DNA of 64,000 nt from Sporosarcina trichiuri (GCF_030406775.1 NZ_CP129119.1:2759501-2823500), one strand, 5' to 3'. Counted from the stretch's first letter, positions 1 through 8,490 are shown. The notes: generated by a model not told the origin, from the sequence alone. Program-made: numbers and translations.

Positions 1-2
1 TG

Positions 3-950
3 TTCTCATTGGCCAGCGGCCTGTCCGCGCTGACGACGACACTCACGGCGTTCCTGATTCTCCGCTTCTTCGTAGGCGCAGGGCTTGGCGGGGAACTTCC
101 TGTCGCCTCCACACTCGTCTCGGAAAGCGTGGAGGCGAAAGAGCGGGGGCGCATAGTTGTGCTGCTGGAAAGTTTCTGGGCTGCCGGATGGCTCATCGCG
201 GCATTGATCGCCTACTTCGTGATCCCGTCCTTCGGCTGGCGGACTGCACTGATCATCACTGCCCTGCCTGCATTTTACGCACTATACTTGCGCCGGAACC
301 TGCCGGATTCACCTAAGTTCCAAGAAGAAGGGGTTCGGCAGCAGTCATTCCTGCAGAAAACGGCTGCTTTATGGGCGAAACCGTACCGTAAGCGGACGCT
401 GATGCTGTGGGTCGTCTGGTTCATGGTTGTCTTTTCGTACTACGGCATGTTCCTCTGGCTGCCGAGTGTGATGGTGCTGAAAGGGTTCGCGATGATCAAA
501 ACGTTCGGCTACGTCCTGATCATGACCCTTGCCCAGCTCCCGGGGTATTTCTCAGCGGCCTGGCTCATCGAGCGGGCAGGACGGAAGTTCGTCCTGTCTG
601 TTTACCTGATCGGGACCGCAGCCAGTGCGCTTGCATTTGGAAGTGCCGATTCGCTTGCGATGCTGATGCTGTTTGGAGCGCTGCTGTCCTTCTTCAACCT
701 CGGCGCATGGGGAGCGTTGTACGCCTATTCACCGGAGCAGTATCCGACGGCCATACGCGGTACAGGAGCAGGTATGGCCGCCGGCATCGGCCGGATCGGC
801 GGGATTTTCGGCCCGTTGCTCGTCGGCTCCCTGTTGACGGCGGGATATGGGTTCGGCGTGATTTTCGGTATTTTCTGCGGGGCCATCCTGATCGGGGTGC
901 TCGCAGTTGTATTTCTCGGAACGGAAACGAGTCAGATGGAATTGGAATGA
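3..950 (+). CDS. MFS transporter, 5'-truncated by the window edge
   Basis: This is the C-terminal part (about 315 residues) of a major facilitator superfamily carrier; the reading frame is open to the window start, so the real start lies upstream. It shows the sugar/organic-anion MFS signature RFFVGAGLGGELPVAS followed by repeated hydrophobic segments and the inter-domain loop with a typical PDSPKFQ sequence. The closest family known to me is the NiaP/aromatic-acid:H+ symporter group (B. subtilis YceI-like); the substrate cannot be read from the sequence. It ends just before a strong terminator shared with the convergent carotenoid operon. Confidence 0.85.
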   Translation, partial: FSLASGLSALTTTLTAFLILRFFVGAGLGGELPVASTLVSESVEAKERGRIVVLLESFWAAGWLIAALIAYFVIPSFGWRTALIITALPAFYALYLRRNLPDSPKFQEEGVRQQSFLQKTAALWAKPYRKRTLMLWVVWFMVVFSYYGMFLWLPSVMVLKGFAMIKTFGYVLIMTLAQLPGYFSAAWLIERAGRKFVLSVYLIGTAASALAFGSADSLAMLMLFGALLSFFNLGAWGALYAYSPEQYPTAIRGTGAGMAAGIGRIGGIFGPLLVGSLLTAGYGFGVIFGIFCGAILIGVLAVVFLGTETSQMELE

Positions 951-956
951 TTGGAA

Positions 957-991
957 AAAAGACGCTGCAGCGTACTTGCAGCGTCTTTTCT
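957..991. terminator. Bidirectional intrinsic terminator
   Basis: A perfect stem AAAAGACGCTGCA / TGCAGCGTCTTTT with a 7-nt loop has A/T tracts on both sides. It sits between the MFS gene and the 3' end of the convergent crtN-crtM-crtO operon and can serve both. Confidence 0.85.
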
Positions 992-1038
992 GTTTTATCC
1001 TCTTGGAGTCAGCCAGCGCCGAAAGGGATCGGCTGTCG

Positions 1039-1539
1039 TCAGCCCGAAACCGGTCTGCTCTTTTTCCGGGCGATCAGCTGTTCGAGCCGCGGCCGGTTAT
1101 ATCGCTGTGCGATAATGATCGGCAGGTTGAACACCAGCGCGTAGGCGACATTCAGCCAGGCGGCCCAAATCGGATTCCATAGGAAGAACAGGGCAGCCGG
1201 CAGGATGGACAGCCAATGTGTGAGCTCGGCTCTCCTGGATTCCACAGCGAACTGTTCCAGGGAACCCCGGTCTGTCCCGTGGAGCCGCTGTTTGCTGTAC
1301 CCGTTCCGGATGAACATCGTCCCGTCGGGGATCAGATGCTTCCAATGCTTCACTCTGACCAGCTGCCCCCAAAGCGCACCATTCCGCTCAAAAGCGCGGG
1401 GACGGAAAAAAGAGGATCGCCGGACCAGCCAGGTATCCGGTATACGGACGGCGGCGAATGAGATGGCTAAATGGAAAAAAGCCCATGCCGCGGCGTCCAA
1501 GACGATGATCCAGCCGATCGGCAGGTCGACTACAGGCAT
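1039..1539 (-). CDS. crtO: CrtO-like glycosyl-diaponeurosporenoate acyltransferase
   Basis: A 166-residue membrane protein resembling staphylococcal CrtO, the acyltransferase that esterifies the glycosylated C30 carotenoid with a fatty acid in staphyloxanthin synthesis. It has a hydrophobic segment at about residues 5-30, a basic middle region (RNGYSKQRLHG) and a hairpin of two membrane segments at about 108-145 (LPAALFFLWNPIWAAWLNVAY). It is the last gene of the minus-strand operon crtN-crtM-crtO, about 100 nt after crtM. The assignment rests on length, pattern and position beside crtM/crtN. No CrtP or CrtQ is present nearby, so its natural acceptor is uncertain. Confidence 0.72.
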   Translation of the reverse strand: MPVVDLPIGWIIVLDAAAWAFFHLAISFAAVRIPDTWLVRRSSFFRPRAFERNGALWGQLVRVKHWKHLIPDGTMFIRNGYSKQRLHGTDRGSLEQFAVESRRAELTHWLSILPAALFFLWNPIWAAWLNVAYALVFNLPIIIAQRYNRPRLEQLIARKKSRPVSG

Positions 1540-1642
1540 GGCCGCTCATCCTTTCCAATCTTGTACAGCCTGCAGCGCAGGACAGCAACCGTCTGGTCAG
1601 GGTTTGCCTCCCTTTCTTTACCTTGCTTCCCTGGAAGATCTC

Positions 1643-2500
1643 TCATCCGATCGACTCAGCCAAAATCCTGACCATTTCGCGCCGGGTGACAAAGTTGCGC
1701 TTTGCAAAGCAGTCATACTTATTATGCCGCACGCTTGTCAGGATTCTCCGGTACACCTGTGCAGAGGCAAGTACCGCAAACTGGCTGTCTTTGTCGAACT
1801 CGCCGATATATTGCAAAAACTGATCATATAACATCTCGGAACGGACTGCGAGTGTTTCCCATACTGTTATGAAACGGTCGGTAATCCGCTCTTCCGCAAG
1901 CTGTTCGAGTGTATAGCCGGCTTTCGCCATTTCTTCCTCGGGGAGATAGACCCTCCCTTTGTCACGGTAGTCTTCTCCGACATCACGGAGAATATTGGTC
2001 AGCTGCATGGCGATTCCAAGATTGACAGCGGCTGGCGTGCAATCAGCGGAGGCCCCAGATGCAATGATCGGCAACAGCATCCTGCCGACCGATCCGGCTA
2101 CATAATAGCTGTATGCCTCCACGTCCTCCATTGTTCTCGGTGCTGTAAATGAAATATCCATCCGCTGCCCTTTCAGCTGATCATAGAAGGGGCCCAAGTC
2201 CATATCATACGTATCGAACACATGCCGCAGAGCACGCCAAAGCGGATGGTCCGGCTCCTGGCGCCGGGAAAACCGGTCCAGTTCAGACGCCAGCTGATCG
2301 AGTGCGGCCAGCTGGGCGGCACTGCCTGTATTTTCATCTACACTGTCATCTGCGGATCTGCAGAATGCATAGATGGCGAAGACAGCCTGTGCCTTTCTAT
2401 CGGGCAGCCGTGAGAAAGCATAATAGAAACTTTTGGAATGCCGTTTGATGACCTGCTCGCAATAACGGAAGTCCTCTTGTAAGGAGACTGTACGGGTCAT
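1643..2500 (-). CDS. crtM: Dehydrosqualene/squalene synthase family protein (CrtM)
   Basis: This 285-residue head-to-head prenyl synthase would condense two farnesyl diphosphates to the C30 carotenoid precursor dehydrosqualene. Both aspartate-rich Mg2+/diphosphate sites are visible: RSADDSVDE at about residue 48 and NILRDVGEDYRDKGRVYLP at about residue 167. The N-terminal SKSFYYAFSRLP is the usual family start. The ATG follows a GAAAGGGGGAAA ribosome site, 15 nt downstream of crtN, so the two are translated from one message. Phytoene synthase (C40) is an alternative, but the crtN/crtO neighbours favour C30. Confidence 0.88.
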   Translation of the reverse strand: MTRTVSLQEDFRYCEQVIKRHSKSFYYAFSRLPDRKAQAVFAIYAFCRSADDSVDENTGSAAQLAALDQLASELDRFSRRQEPDHPLWRALRHVFDTYDMDLGPFYDQLKGQRMDISFTAPRTMEDVEAYSYYVAGSVGRMLLPIIASGASADCTPAAVNLGIAMQLTNILRDVGEDYRDKGRVYLPEEEMAKAGYTLEQLAEERITDRFITVWETLAVRSEMLYDQFLQYIGEFDKDSQFAVLASAQVYRRILTSVRHNKYDCFAKRNFVTRREMVRILAESIG

Positions 2501-2515
2501 TGCTGTTTCCCCCTT

Positions 2516-4036
2516 TCATCGTGTATGGAACAGAATCCCTCTGTCATCATGCAATAATTCTTCCGTGGCGATCCGGGCGGACAGCAGGACGATCGGGACA
2601 CCTGCACCAGGGTGTGTGCTGCTTCCGGTGAAATAAAGGTTCTCGCAATGGGTCGCCTTGCTTTGCGGACGCATATGGTTACTCTGCGCAAGAGTCGGCT
2701 GCAGGCCGAATGTAGCACCGTGATACGCATTGAAACGCTGTTCGAAATCATCCGGCGTCATATAGGATTCGGAAACGATATCGTCCCGTACACCTTCAAA
2801 ACCCGGTACTTTTTCAAGAGCTTCCAGTACATACTCCCTGTAGTGGCGGATCGTCCCGTCATCCCACTTATACTCACAGCATGATTTGTCGGACACCGGG
2901 ACAAGGATGTAGAGACCATCTTTCCCTTCCGGCGCCAGGCTGTCATCAAGCTTAGAGCCGATGTAGACATAGAACGAAGCCTTCTCGAGGCGTTTTCCGG
3001 TGAAGATGTCATTCAAATTGCGTTCCAGCTCCTCGTTGAAGATGAAGTTATGGGCATTTTTCACGTCGTCGTATTTCCGATCCATGCCGAGGTACATCAG
3101 GAAGCAGGAACACGAATAGTCCATACTGTCGATTTTTTCATCCGTGTATTTCCCTTTCGCTTTTGGCTCCTTCACCAGGTTCTTCATGGCGTATGGAAAG
3201 TCGGCGTTGCACATGACAAAGTCCGAAGGGATCACGTCCGTGCCGATCCGGATACCCGTTGCCATGCCGTCCTCGATGAGGATTTCATCAACCGATGAAT
3301 TGTAATGGACCGTTCCGCCGAGTTCTTTGAACAGCCTCTCCAGTGACTGGGCCATCGTATACATGCCGCCTTTGATGAACCACACACCATAGAGGAACTC
3401 GATCATCGGAATCATCGTATACAGGGACGGCCCGCTGTAGGGGGAGACACCGATATAGAGCGTCTGGAAACTGATCATCTGCTTCAGGCGCTCGCTTTTG
3501 ATATATTTGCTGATGAACGCATCCGCATTATCGAACGTCTTCAGCTTCAGTCCCTGCCGGATCATGGATGGATTATAGAAGTCGGATGGTTTCCGGAAAG
3601 GTTTCTGCAGGAAGTGCTCCTTGGCGACCAGGAACCGTTTGTAGATGACCTGCAGGTACTCGAAGAATCCCTGTGCGTCCTTATCGCCGAACGTTTCCAA
3701 TGTCTTTGTCAGTTCGATCAGGTCCGAGCTGATTTCATAATGGTCCTCGGCGCGGTCCCCGAAAAAGACACTGTACATCGGGTCGAGCCGCTGCATCGGG
3801 ATATAGTCATCCGGGTCGACGCCGCACACCTGAAATACTTCCCTGTACAGTTCGGGCATCATGACAATGGTCGGGCCGAGATCGAATTGGTAGCCGTCCT
3901 GCCGAATCCGGTGCATCTTGCCGCCGGGTAAAGATTCCTTCTCGTATAATGTTACATCGTATCCTGCATGCTGCAGCCGGCATGCGCTAGCGAGACCGGC
4001 CACCCCCGCACCGATCACTGTCACACTCTTCCTCAT
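2516..4036 (-). CDS. crtN: Dehydrosqualene desaturase (CrtN, phytoene desaturase family)
   Basis: A 506-residue FAD-dependent carotenoid desaturase. The N-terminus holds the dinucleotide-binding motif VIGAGVAGLASACRL and the EKESLPGGKM continuation. The C-terminus holds the family signature around NLYFTGSSTHPGAGVPIVLLS. It would desaturate dehydrosqualene to 4,4'-diaponeurosporene at the membrane. It is the first gene of the carotenoid operon, reads away from a MerR/B12-type regulator, and its promoter lies within a cluster of repeated half-sites (4079-4201). A CrtP-type oxidase is a close homologue and cannot be fully excluded, but pairing with crtM favours CrtN. Confidence 0.85.
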   Translation of the reverse strand: MRKSVTVIGAGVAGLASACRLQHAGYDVTLYEKESLPGGKMHRIRQDGYQFDLGPTIVMMPELYREVFQVCGVDPDDYIPMQRLDPMYSVFFGDRAEDHYEISSDLIELTKTLETFGDKDAQGFFEYLQVIYKRFLVAKEHFLQKPFRKPSDFYNPSMIRQGLKLKTFDNADAFISKYIKSERLKQMISFQTLYIGVSPYSGPSLYTMIPMIEFLYGVWFIKGGMYTMAQSLERLFKELGGTVHYNSSVDEILIEDGMATGIRIGTDVIPSDFVMCNADFPYAMKNLVKEPKAKGKYTDEKIDSMDYSCSCFLMYLGMDRKYDDVKNAHNFIFNEELERNLNDIFTGKRLEKASFYVYIGSKLDDSLAPEGKDGLYILVPVSDKSCCEYKWDDGTIRHYREYVLEALEKVPGFEGVRDDIVSESYMTPDDFEQRFNAYHGATFGLQPTLAQSNHMRPQSKATHCENLYFTGSSTHPGAGVPIVLLSARIATEELLHDDRGILFHTR

Positions 4037-4078
4037 CAGTCATCTCCCCAATTCTATGCAATTGCTTATTTCTTTTTC

Positions 4079-4201
4079 CTGTACAATCTTTTGTGTTAAC
4101 ATTATACAGAGTAATGCACAGTTCACTCTTACTAATTAGTAGGTTTTTTCCCATTATACTGAAGTTCAAACATTATACATAGCGGATGTTTGTACAATGT
4201 T
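4079..4201. promoter_or_regulatory. Divergent regulatory region with four TGTAYAATnTT half-sites
   Basis: The 222-nt gap between crtN and the MerR/B12 regulator contains four near-identical 11-mers: TGTACAATCTT (4080-4090, + strand), its reverse form AACATTATACA at 4098-4108 and again at 4169-4179, and TGTACAATGTT at 4191-4201. They form two inverted repeats. On the crtN strand the reverse copies contain TATAAT, so they could overlap -10 elements. CarH/LitR-type regulators are known to bind TACA-containing half-sites; binding by the neighbour is inference. Confidence 0.7.
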
Positions 4202-4258
4202 CGTGAGGAAGCAGGACGGACCCGTGATTGAGAGTCTGCAGGAAAGGGGAAACACCGC

Positions 4259-5134
4259 TTGAAAACTGACAGAGAACCTAAACTCCTCATAAGCGACGTG
4301 TCACGGCTGACCGGACTGTCGCGCCAAGTCATCCGGAAGTGGGAGGACAGGTATAGCATCATCAGTCCGGAACGCCATCAGAACGGCTATCGTCTTTATT
4401 CGAAAGAAGATGTAAATGTACTCATGCATATCCGGAAACTCCGCGATCAGGGGCACGGTGTCAAAGAGGCCGTCCAGCTGCACAGACGACGATATTCAGC
4501 CGAGGCGTCCGTGTCGCTGCCGCTTGATGACTACGCACAGGCCCTGCTGGAAAAAGGGGCGGCGTATGATGAGGCCGGAATCATGCTGCTTCTGAAACAA
4601 GCGCACCATCGGTATGGTCTGGAAGCGTTCCTGACGACCACCATCCAGCCGCTCCTGGTGAAGATCGGTGAAAACTGGGAGTCGGGCGAATGGGATGAAA
4701 GCCAGGAGTCGATCACCAGCCTGGTCATCCGGGATTTCCTCGTGCAGATCCGCAGGAATTTCGATTTGCCCGCGGACGCGCCGAAAATACTAGGCTGCTG
4801 CCTTCCGAACGAGCTGCATGAAATTCCTCTGCAGATCATTCTGCTGCAGGCGATGATGGGAGGCTGGCGGACGATTGCTGCGGGACCGTCACCGAAGCTG
4901 TCATCCATCGAGTTCCTCGTCAGGCGGCTGCGCCCGGAGAAAATGTTCCTTTCAGCGGTGACAAGTGTCCCGTTCGACAGAGATCCTGAACTGTTCGATA
5001 AGCTTGAGGCGATTGCCGGACGGTATCCCGGGACAGCGTTCTATCTGGGCGGGCAGGGTGCACTGGATCATGCGGTCTTCCTGGAGCCGCATCGTATCCG
5101 GATTACCGGTGCGCTGCCGGAAATACTGGACTGA
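4259..5134 (+). CDS. MerR-family regulator with B12-binding domain (LitR/CarH-like)
   Basis: A 291-residue regulator. Residues 9-75 are a MerR winged helix (ISDVSRLTGLSRQVIRKWEDRY), about 90-165 match the helix bundle of cobalamin-binding photoreceptors, and 175-285 look like a Rossmann B12 domain. Family members repress carotenoid genes in the dark through adenosylcobalamin, and this gene is divergent from crtN. The lower-ligand motif is ELHEIP (His187, the usual final Gly being Pro). The cap motif reads W140-x9-E150-S151, and residue 141 is Glu; Thermus CarH has WH and EH at these places. The TTG start follows GGAAAGGGGA with 8-nt spacing. Light sensing may therefore be lost or altered. Confidence 0.82.
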   Translation: MKTDREPKLLISDVSRLTGLSRQVIRKWEDRYSIISPERHQNGYRLYSKEDVNVLMHIRKLRDQGHGVKEAVQLHRRRYSAEASVSLPLDDYAQALLEKGAAYDEAGIMLLLKQAHHRYGLEAFLTTTIQPLLVKIGENWESGEWDESQESITSLVIRDFLVQIRRNFDLPADAPKILGCCLPNELHEIPLQIILLQAMMGGWRTIAAGPSPKLSSIEFLVRRLRPEKMFLSAVTSVPFDRDPELFDKLEAIAGRYPGTAFYLGGQGALDHAVFLEPHRIRITGALPEILD

Positions 5135-5214
5135 GTGAAATGGAACTTTCCGGGGCGATGGACGTACAGAAGGGAACTGACGGAAACATGTAAAGGGAAA
5201 CGAGGTGCAGGAGT

Positions 5215-5907
5215 ATGGATGGAAAACAGCCGTTCCGGATTCCGGAGTTTGTTGCTGAACTGGGACGAAAGCGGATTGAAGGATTTCCTGTGGAAGGTTT
5301 TGTATATGGAGAAGGCCCTCACAGGCCGAAACTGATGCTGATCGGTGAAGCGCCGGGGGAAACGGAAGCCATAGGGGGGATACCGTTCTCAGGAAGAGCC
5401 GGTAAGGAGCTGATGAAGTCACTGGCATCCATAGGGCTCAGCCGGGAAGATGTCTATATCACGAGTGCCGTCCGGAGCCGGCCGTACAAATACGGACATC
5501 GCAAAGAGAGGGACGGCACGCTGACAGAACGGAAGTACAACCGGCCGCCGACCCGGCAGGAACTGCTTGCCCATGCACCGGTCCTCGACTATGAAATCGC
5601 GAACCTTCAGCCGGAACTCATCGTGACGCTTGGCAATGTAGGACTGCAGCGGCTGATCGGACCGCATGCGAAAGTTACGGAGATGCATGGGAAACCGATC
5701 GAGCAGCAGGTACGCTTCCTGCGGGACCTGGCAGACAAGCAGCTGGACTGGACGGAGGAGGCTTACCGGATCATTCCGACCTTCCATCCGGCTTCTGTTT
5801 TCTACCGCCCTTCCCATCGTCCGGCCATGGAGGCGGATTGGCTGGAGATCGGCCGTATTTTGAATGGGACAGAGGAAGTGAAAGGCGGAGAACCGGATGG
5901 TGAATGA
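5215..5907 (+). CDS. Uracil-DNA glycosylase superfamily protein lacking the Fe-S cysteines
   Basis: A 230-residue protein of the family-4/5-like uracil-DNA glycosylase superfamily. Motif 1 is IGEAPGETEA (about residue 43) and motif 2 is FHPASVFY (about residue 191). Family 4 enzymes carry four cysteines that bind a 4Fe-4S cluster; this protein has no cysteine at all, so it belongs to a cluster-free branch. The likely role is removal of uracil or another damaged base from DNA, but the substrate is not shown. The ATG follows CGAGGTGCAGG. The 3' end overlaps the next gene by 11 nt, indicating translational coupling with the ABC exporter. Confidence 0.75.
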   Translation: MDGKQPFRIPEFVAELGRKRIEGFPVEGFVYGEGPHRPKLMLIGEAPGETEAIGGIPFSGRAGKELMKSLASIGLSREDVYITSAVRSRPYKYGHRKERDGTLTERKYNRPPTRQELLAHAPVLDYEIANLQPELIVTLGNVGLQRLIGPHAKVTEMHGKPIEQQVRFLRDLADKQLDWTEEAYRIIPTFHPASVFYRPSHRPAMEADWLEIGRILNGTEEVKGGEPDGE

Positions 5908-7654
5908 ACTGGAAGCGAAAAAGGAACGGATGAATACAAAGGGGACTCTAACAGAATTCGCCGATCTGCTGAAGCAGCTGAATTGGCCGAAAGGCGTCAC
6001 GGCCGCAGCGCTTGTACTGTCCCTGTTCTCAACAATCGCGAGTCTCGCAATCCCGCTCGTGACGAAACAGCTGGTCGACTCGCTGACAGGCGGTGATCTG
6101 TTCAATTGGAAAAGTGCCGTCTTCCTGTTTGTGGTATTCATCGTCCAGGCGCTGTTAGGCGGACTCTCGTATTACATGCTCGCCTACATCGGCGAAACGA
6201 TTGTTGCGGACCTGCGGACGAAACTATGGGGGAAAGTGCTGCGCCTGCCCGTGTCTTATTACGACGATACGGAGACAGGTGAGACGATGAGCCGGATCAC
6301 ACAGGACACGACAATCCTGAAGCAGCTCGTCTCCGATCATCTCGTCTCCCTGATCACAGGTCTCATATCCATTGCAGGAGCCGTTGCGATCCTGCTCTAC
6401 CTTGACTGGCGGATGACACTGATCATGCTGATCAGTATCCCGGTCAGCATGGCGATCATATTGCCGCTCGGACGGATCATGCACAAGATTGCAAAAGCGA
6501 CGCAGGCTGAAATGGCGAAGTTCTCCGGTCATCTCGGCCGTGTGCTCGGTGACATCCGGCTGGTGAAGGCATACCGGGCGGAACCGGATGAACAGGAGAA
6601 AGGGTCTGCGGCTGTCCGTTCCCTGTTCGGGTACGGCCTCAGGGAAGCGAAAATACAGGCGGTCATCTCCCCGGTCATGACACTGATCATGATGGGGATC
6701 CTGGTGGCGATCCTCGGCTATGGCGGTGCGCAGGTGGCGTCCGGCGCGCTGTCAGCTGGTACGCTCGTCGCGATCATCTTCCTGATGTTCCAGATCATCG
6801 TCCCGTTTGCGCAGATGGCCCAGATTTTCACCGTATTCCAGAAAGCGGTCGGTGCAACGGAGCGGATCCAGCAGCTGCTGCGCATGGACAGTGAGCGTCC
6901 AGAAGGCGTAACGGGTGCACCGGAGGCTGTTCTTGCATTCGACAGCGTGTCGTTCGGCTATGAAGCCGGAAAACCCGTGCTTGATGCGATCACATTCCAG
7001 GCAGCCCCGGGAACCGTCACCGCATTTGTCGGGCCGAGCGGCGGCGGGAAGACGACCTTGTTTTCCCTCATCGAACGGTTCTACCAGCCGACTGGCGGCG
7101 AGATCCGTCTCGGAGAACGCCCGATCGCAGACATCAGTCTTGCCGACTGGCGCAGCAGAATCGGCTATGTCTCGCAGGAGAGTCCGCTGCTCAGCGGAAC
7201 GATCCTCGACAATATTGCATACGGACTTGCGGAACGGCCGCCACTTCCTGAAATCCGCAAAGCAGCCGCCGCTGCGAACGCACTCGGGTTCATCGAAGAG
7301 ATGGAGGAGGGTTTTGAGACGCTGGTCGGGGAGCGCGGTATGAAACTGTCAGGCGGTCAGCGGCAGCGGATTGCAATCGCCCGGGCATTGCTGCATGATC
7401 CGTCGATTCTGCTGCTGGACGAAGCGACGTCGAATCTGGACAGCGGCTCGGAGACGCATGTCCAGGAAGCGCTGCTCCGGCTGATGGAAGGCAGGACGAC
7501 GCTCATCATCGCCCACAGGCTTTCCACGGTGATCGGCGCCGATCAGCTGATCTTCCTGGAGAAAGGGAAGGTCACCGGCATCGGTACGCATGCCGAGCTG
7601 CTGAAGACCCACGGGTTATACGAAGAATTTGCAGCAGGCCAAGGCTTGGCCTGA
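5897..7654 (+). CDS. ABC exporter half-transporter (BmrA-like multidrug type)
   Basis: A 585-residue fused ABC exporter. The N-terminal half has six predicted membrane segments (about residues 35-310). The C-terminal ATPase has Walker A GPSGGGKTT, signature LSGGQRQR, Walker B ILLLDEATSNLD and the H-loop IIAHRLS. Domain order and sequence resemble B. subtilis BmrA/YvcC, a homodimeric drug or lipid exporter; the cargo is unknown. The ATG at 5897 has AAAGGCGGAG 6 nt upstream and overlaps the previous gene; a second ATG at 5930 is possible but worse spaced. Confidence 0.88.
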   Translation: MVNELEAKKERMNTKGTLTEFADLLKQLNWPKGVTAAALVLSLFSTIASLAIPLVTKQLVDSLTGGDLFNWKSAVFLFVVFIVQALLGGLSYYMLAYIGETIVADLRTKLWGKVLRLPVSYYDDTETGETMSRITQDTTILKQLVSDHLVSLITGLISIAGAVAILLYLDWRMTLIMLISIPVSMAIILPLGRIMHKIAKATQAEMAKFSGHLGRVLGDIRLVKAYRAEPDEQEKGSAAVRSLFGYGLREAKIQAVISPVMTLIMMGILVAILGYGGAQVASGALSAGTLVAIIFLMFQIIVPFAQMAQIFTVFQKAVGATERIQQLLRMDSERPEGVTGAPEAVLAFDSVSFGYEAGKPVLDAITFQAAPGTVTAFVGPSGGGKTTLFSLIERFYQPTGGEIRLGERPIADISLADWRSRIGYVSQESPLLSGTILDNIAYGLAERPPLPEIRKAAAAANALGFIEEMEEGFETLVGERGMKLSGGQRQRIAIARALLHDPSILLLDEATSNLDSGSETHVQEALLRLMEGRTTLIIAHRLSTVIGADQLIFLEKGKVTGIGTHAELLKTHGLYEEFAAGQGLA

Positions 7655-7661
7655 TAAGAAC

Positions 7662-7689
7662 GGCCTTCCATCCGGGAGGTCCTTTTTTC
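7662..7689 (+). terminator. Intrinsic terminator after the ABC exporter
   Basis: GGCCTTCC, a short loop and GGGAGGTCC form a stem with one mismatch and one G-U pair, followed by six T. The remaining 130 nt to the next gene show only a ribosome binding site. Confidence 0.65.
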
Positions 7690-7822
7690 TGTGCGGCTGC
7701 CGGCTGAGCAAAATACGATTGTGAAAAATGAAATTGGGTAAACCTTAGTAAGAAACCTCGCAGCTGACACGGTGCAATCCTGTTTCTAAGCTGTATAAGG
7801 AGGAGGGAGAGGAGGCGAATCA

Positions 7823-8416
7823 ATGTATCGGCCAGTGAATAAGGAATTCTTCCAAAAGCCGGTTCTGGAATTGGCGGAATCGCTGATCGGGCACCTGATC
7901 GTCCATGAACTGCCCGGCGGACCGGTCATCGCCCGTATCGTTGAAACAGAAGCTTATCATGGACCTGAAGACAGGGCGGCGCACAGTTACGGCAACCGCA
8001 GGACGAAGCGGACGGAAGTCATGTTCGGCGAACCGGGCAGCGTCTACACGTACCGGATGCATACACACACGCTCATGAATGTCGTCTGCGGTCCGGTCGG
8101 CACACCGCATGCCGTCCTGATCCGTGCGGGGGAACCGGTTGAAGGACTTGAGTATATGCGTGAACGGCGGGGGGAGAAGCTGGCGATGAAAGACTGGACC
8201 AACGGCCCTGGCAAGCTGACGAAAGCGCTCGGCATCACGATGGATTACTACGGACACCACTGGGCGGAGCGGCCGCTGTTCATAGCGGATGCATGCGCCG
8301 CAGGTGAAATTGAGACGGGCCCGAGGGTGGGTATTTCCAACTCAGGCGAAGCCGTCCATTATCCATACCGATTTTTCGAGAAGGACAATGCCTTCGTATC
8401 GAAATACCGCCCATAG
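7823..8416 (+). CDS. Alkyladenine (3-methyladenine) DNA glycosylase, AAG/MPG family
   Basis: A 197-residue monofunctional DNA glycosylase that excises alkylated purines such as 3-methyladenine. The catalytic strand is present as IVETEAYHGPEDRAAH (Glu at about residue 43), with the intercalation region YTYRMHTHTLMNVV following and WTNGPGKLTKALGI near the end, all family landmarks. It corresponds to B. subtilis YxlJ. A GGAGGAGGG-rich ribosome site precedes the ATG. No cofactor sites are expected. Confidence 0.9.
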   Translation: MYRPVNKEFFQKPVLELAESLIGHLIVHELPGGPVIARIVETEAYHGPEDRAAHSYGNRRTKRTEVMFGEPGSVYTYRMHTHTLMNVVCGPVGTPHAVLIRAGEPVEGLEYMRERRGEKLAMKDWTNGPGKLTKALGITMDYYGHHWAERPLFIADACAAGEIETGPRVGISNSGEAVHYPYRFFEKDNAFVSKYRP

Positions 8417-8442
8417 GTTTATCTGAAGGAATTTAGAGGAAA
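8417..8442 (+). promoter_or_regulatory. Possible SigB-type promoter for the DJ-1/PfpI gene
   Basis: GTTTAT, 14 nt, AGGAAA resembles the SigB consensus GTTTAA-N12-14-GGGTAT/GGGAAA. It starts right after the stop of the glycosylase and lies about 50 nt before a gene whose B. subtilis counterpart (gsp18/yfkM) is SigB-dependent. The -10 match is imperfect. Confidence 0.4.
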
Positions 8443-8490
8443 ACATATCAGTGGAGAACGAAATCGAAAAAGAAGGAGTGTTCATCAGAA

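Noticed and set aside
407..1144. Long shadow frame across the MFS gene end
   Set aside because: Arg-rich, out of frame with a clear transporter gene and running through its terminator; typical of GC-rich shadow frames.
7635..7653. Perfect palindrome CAGGCCAAG-G-CTTGGCCTG at the end of the ABC exporter gene
   Set aside because: It lies within the coding end and has no T run; the real terminator follows at 7662.
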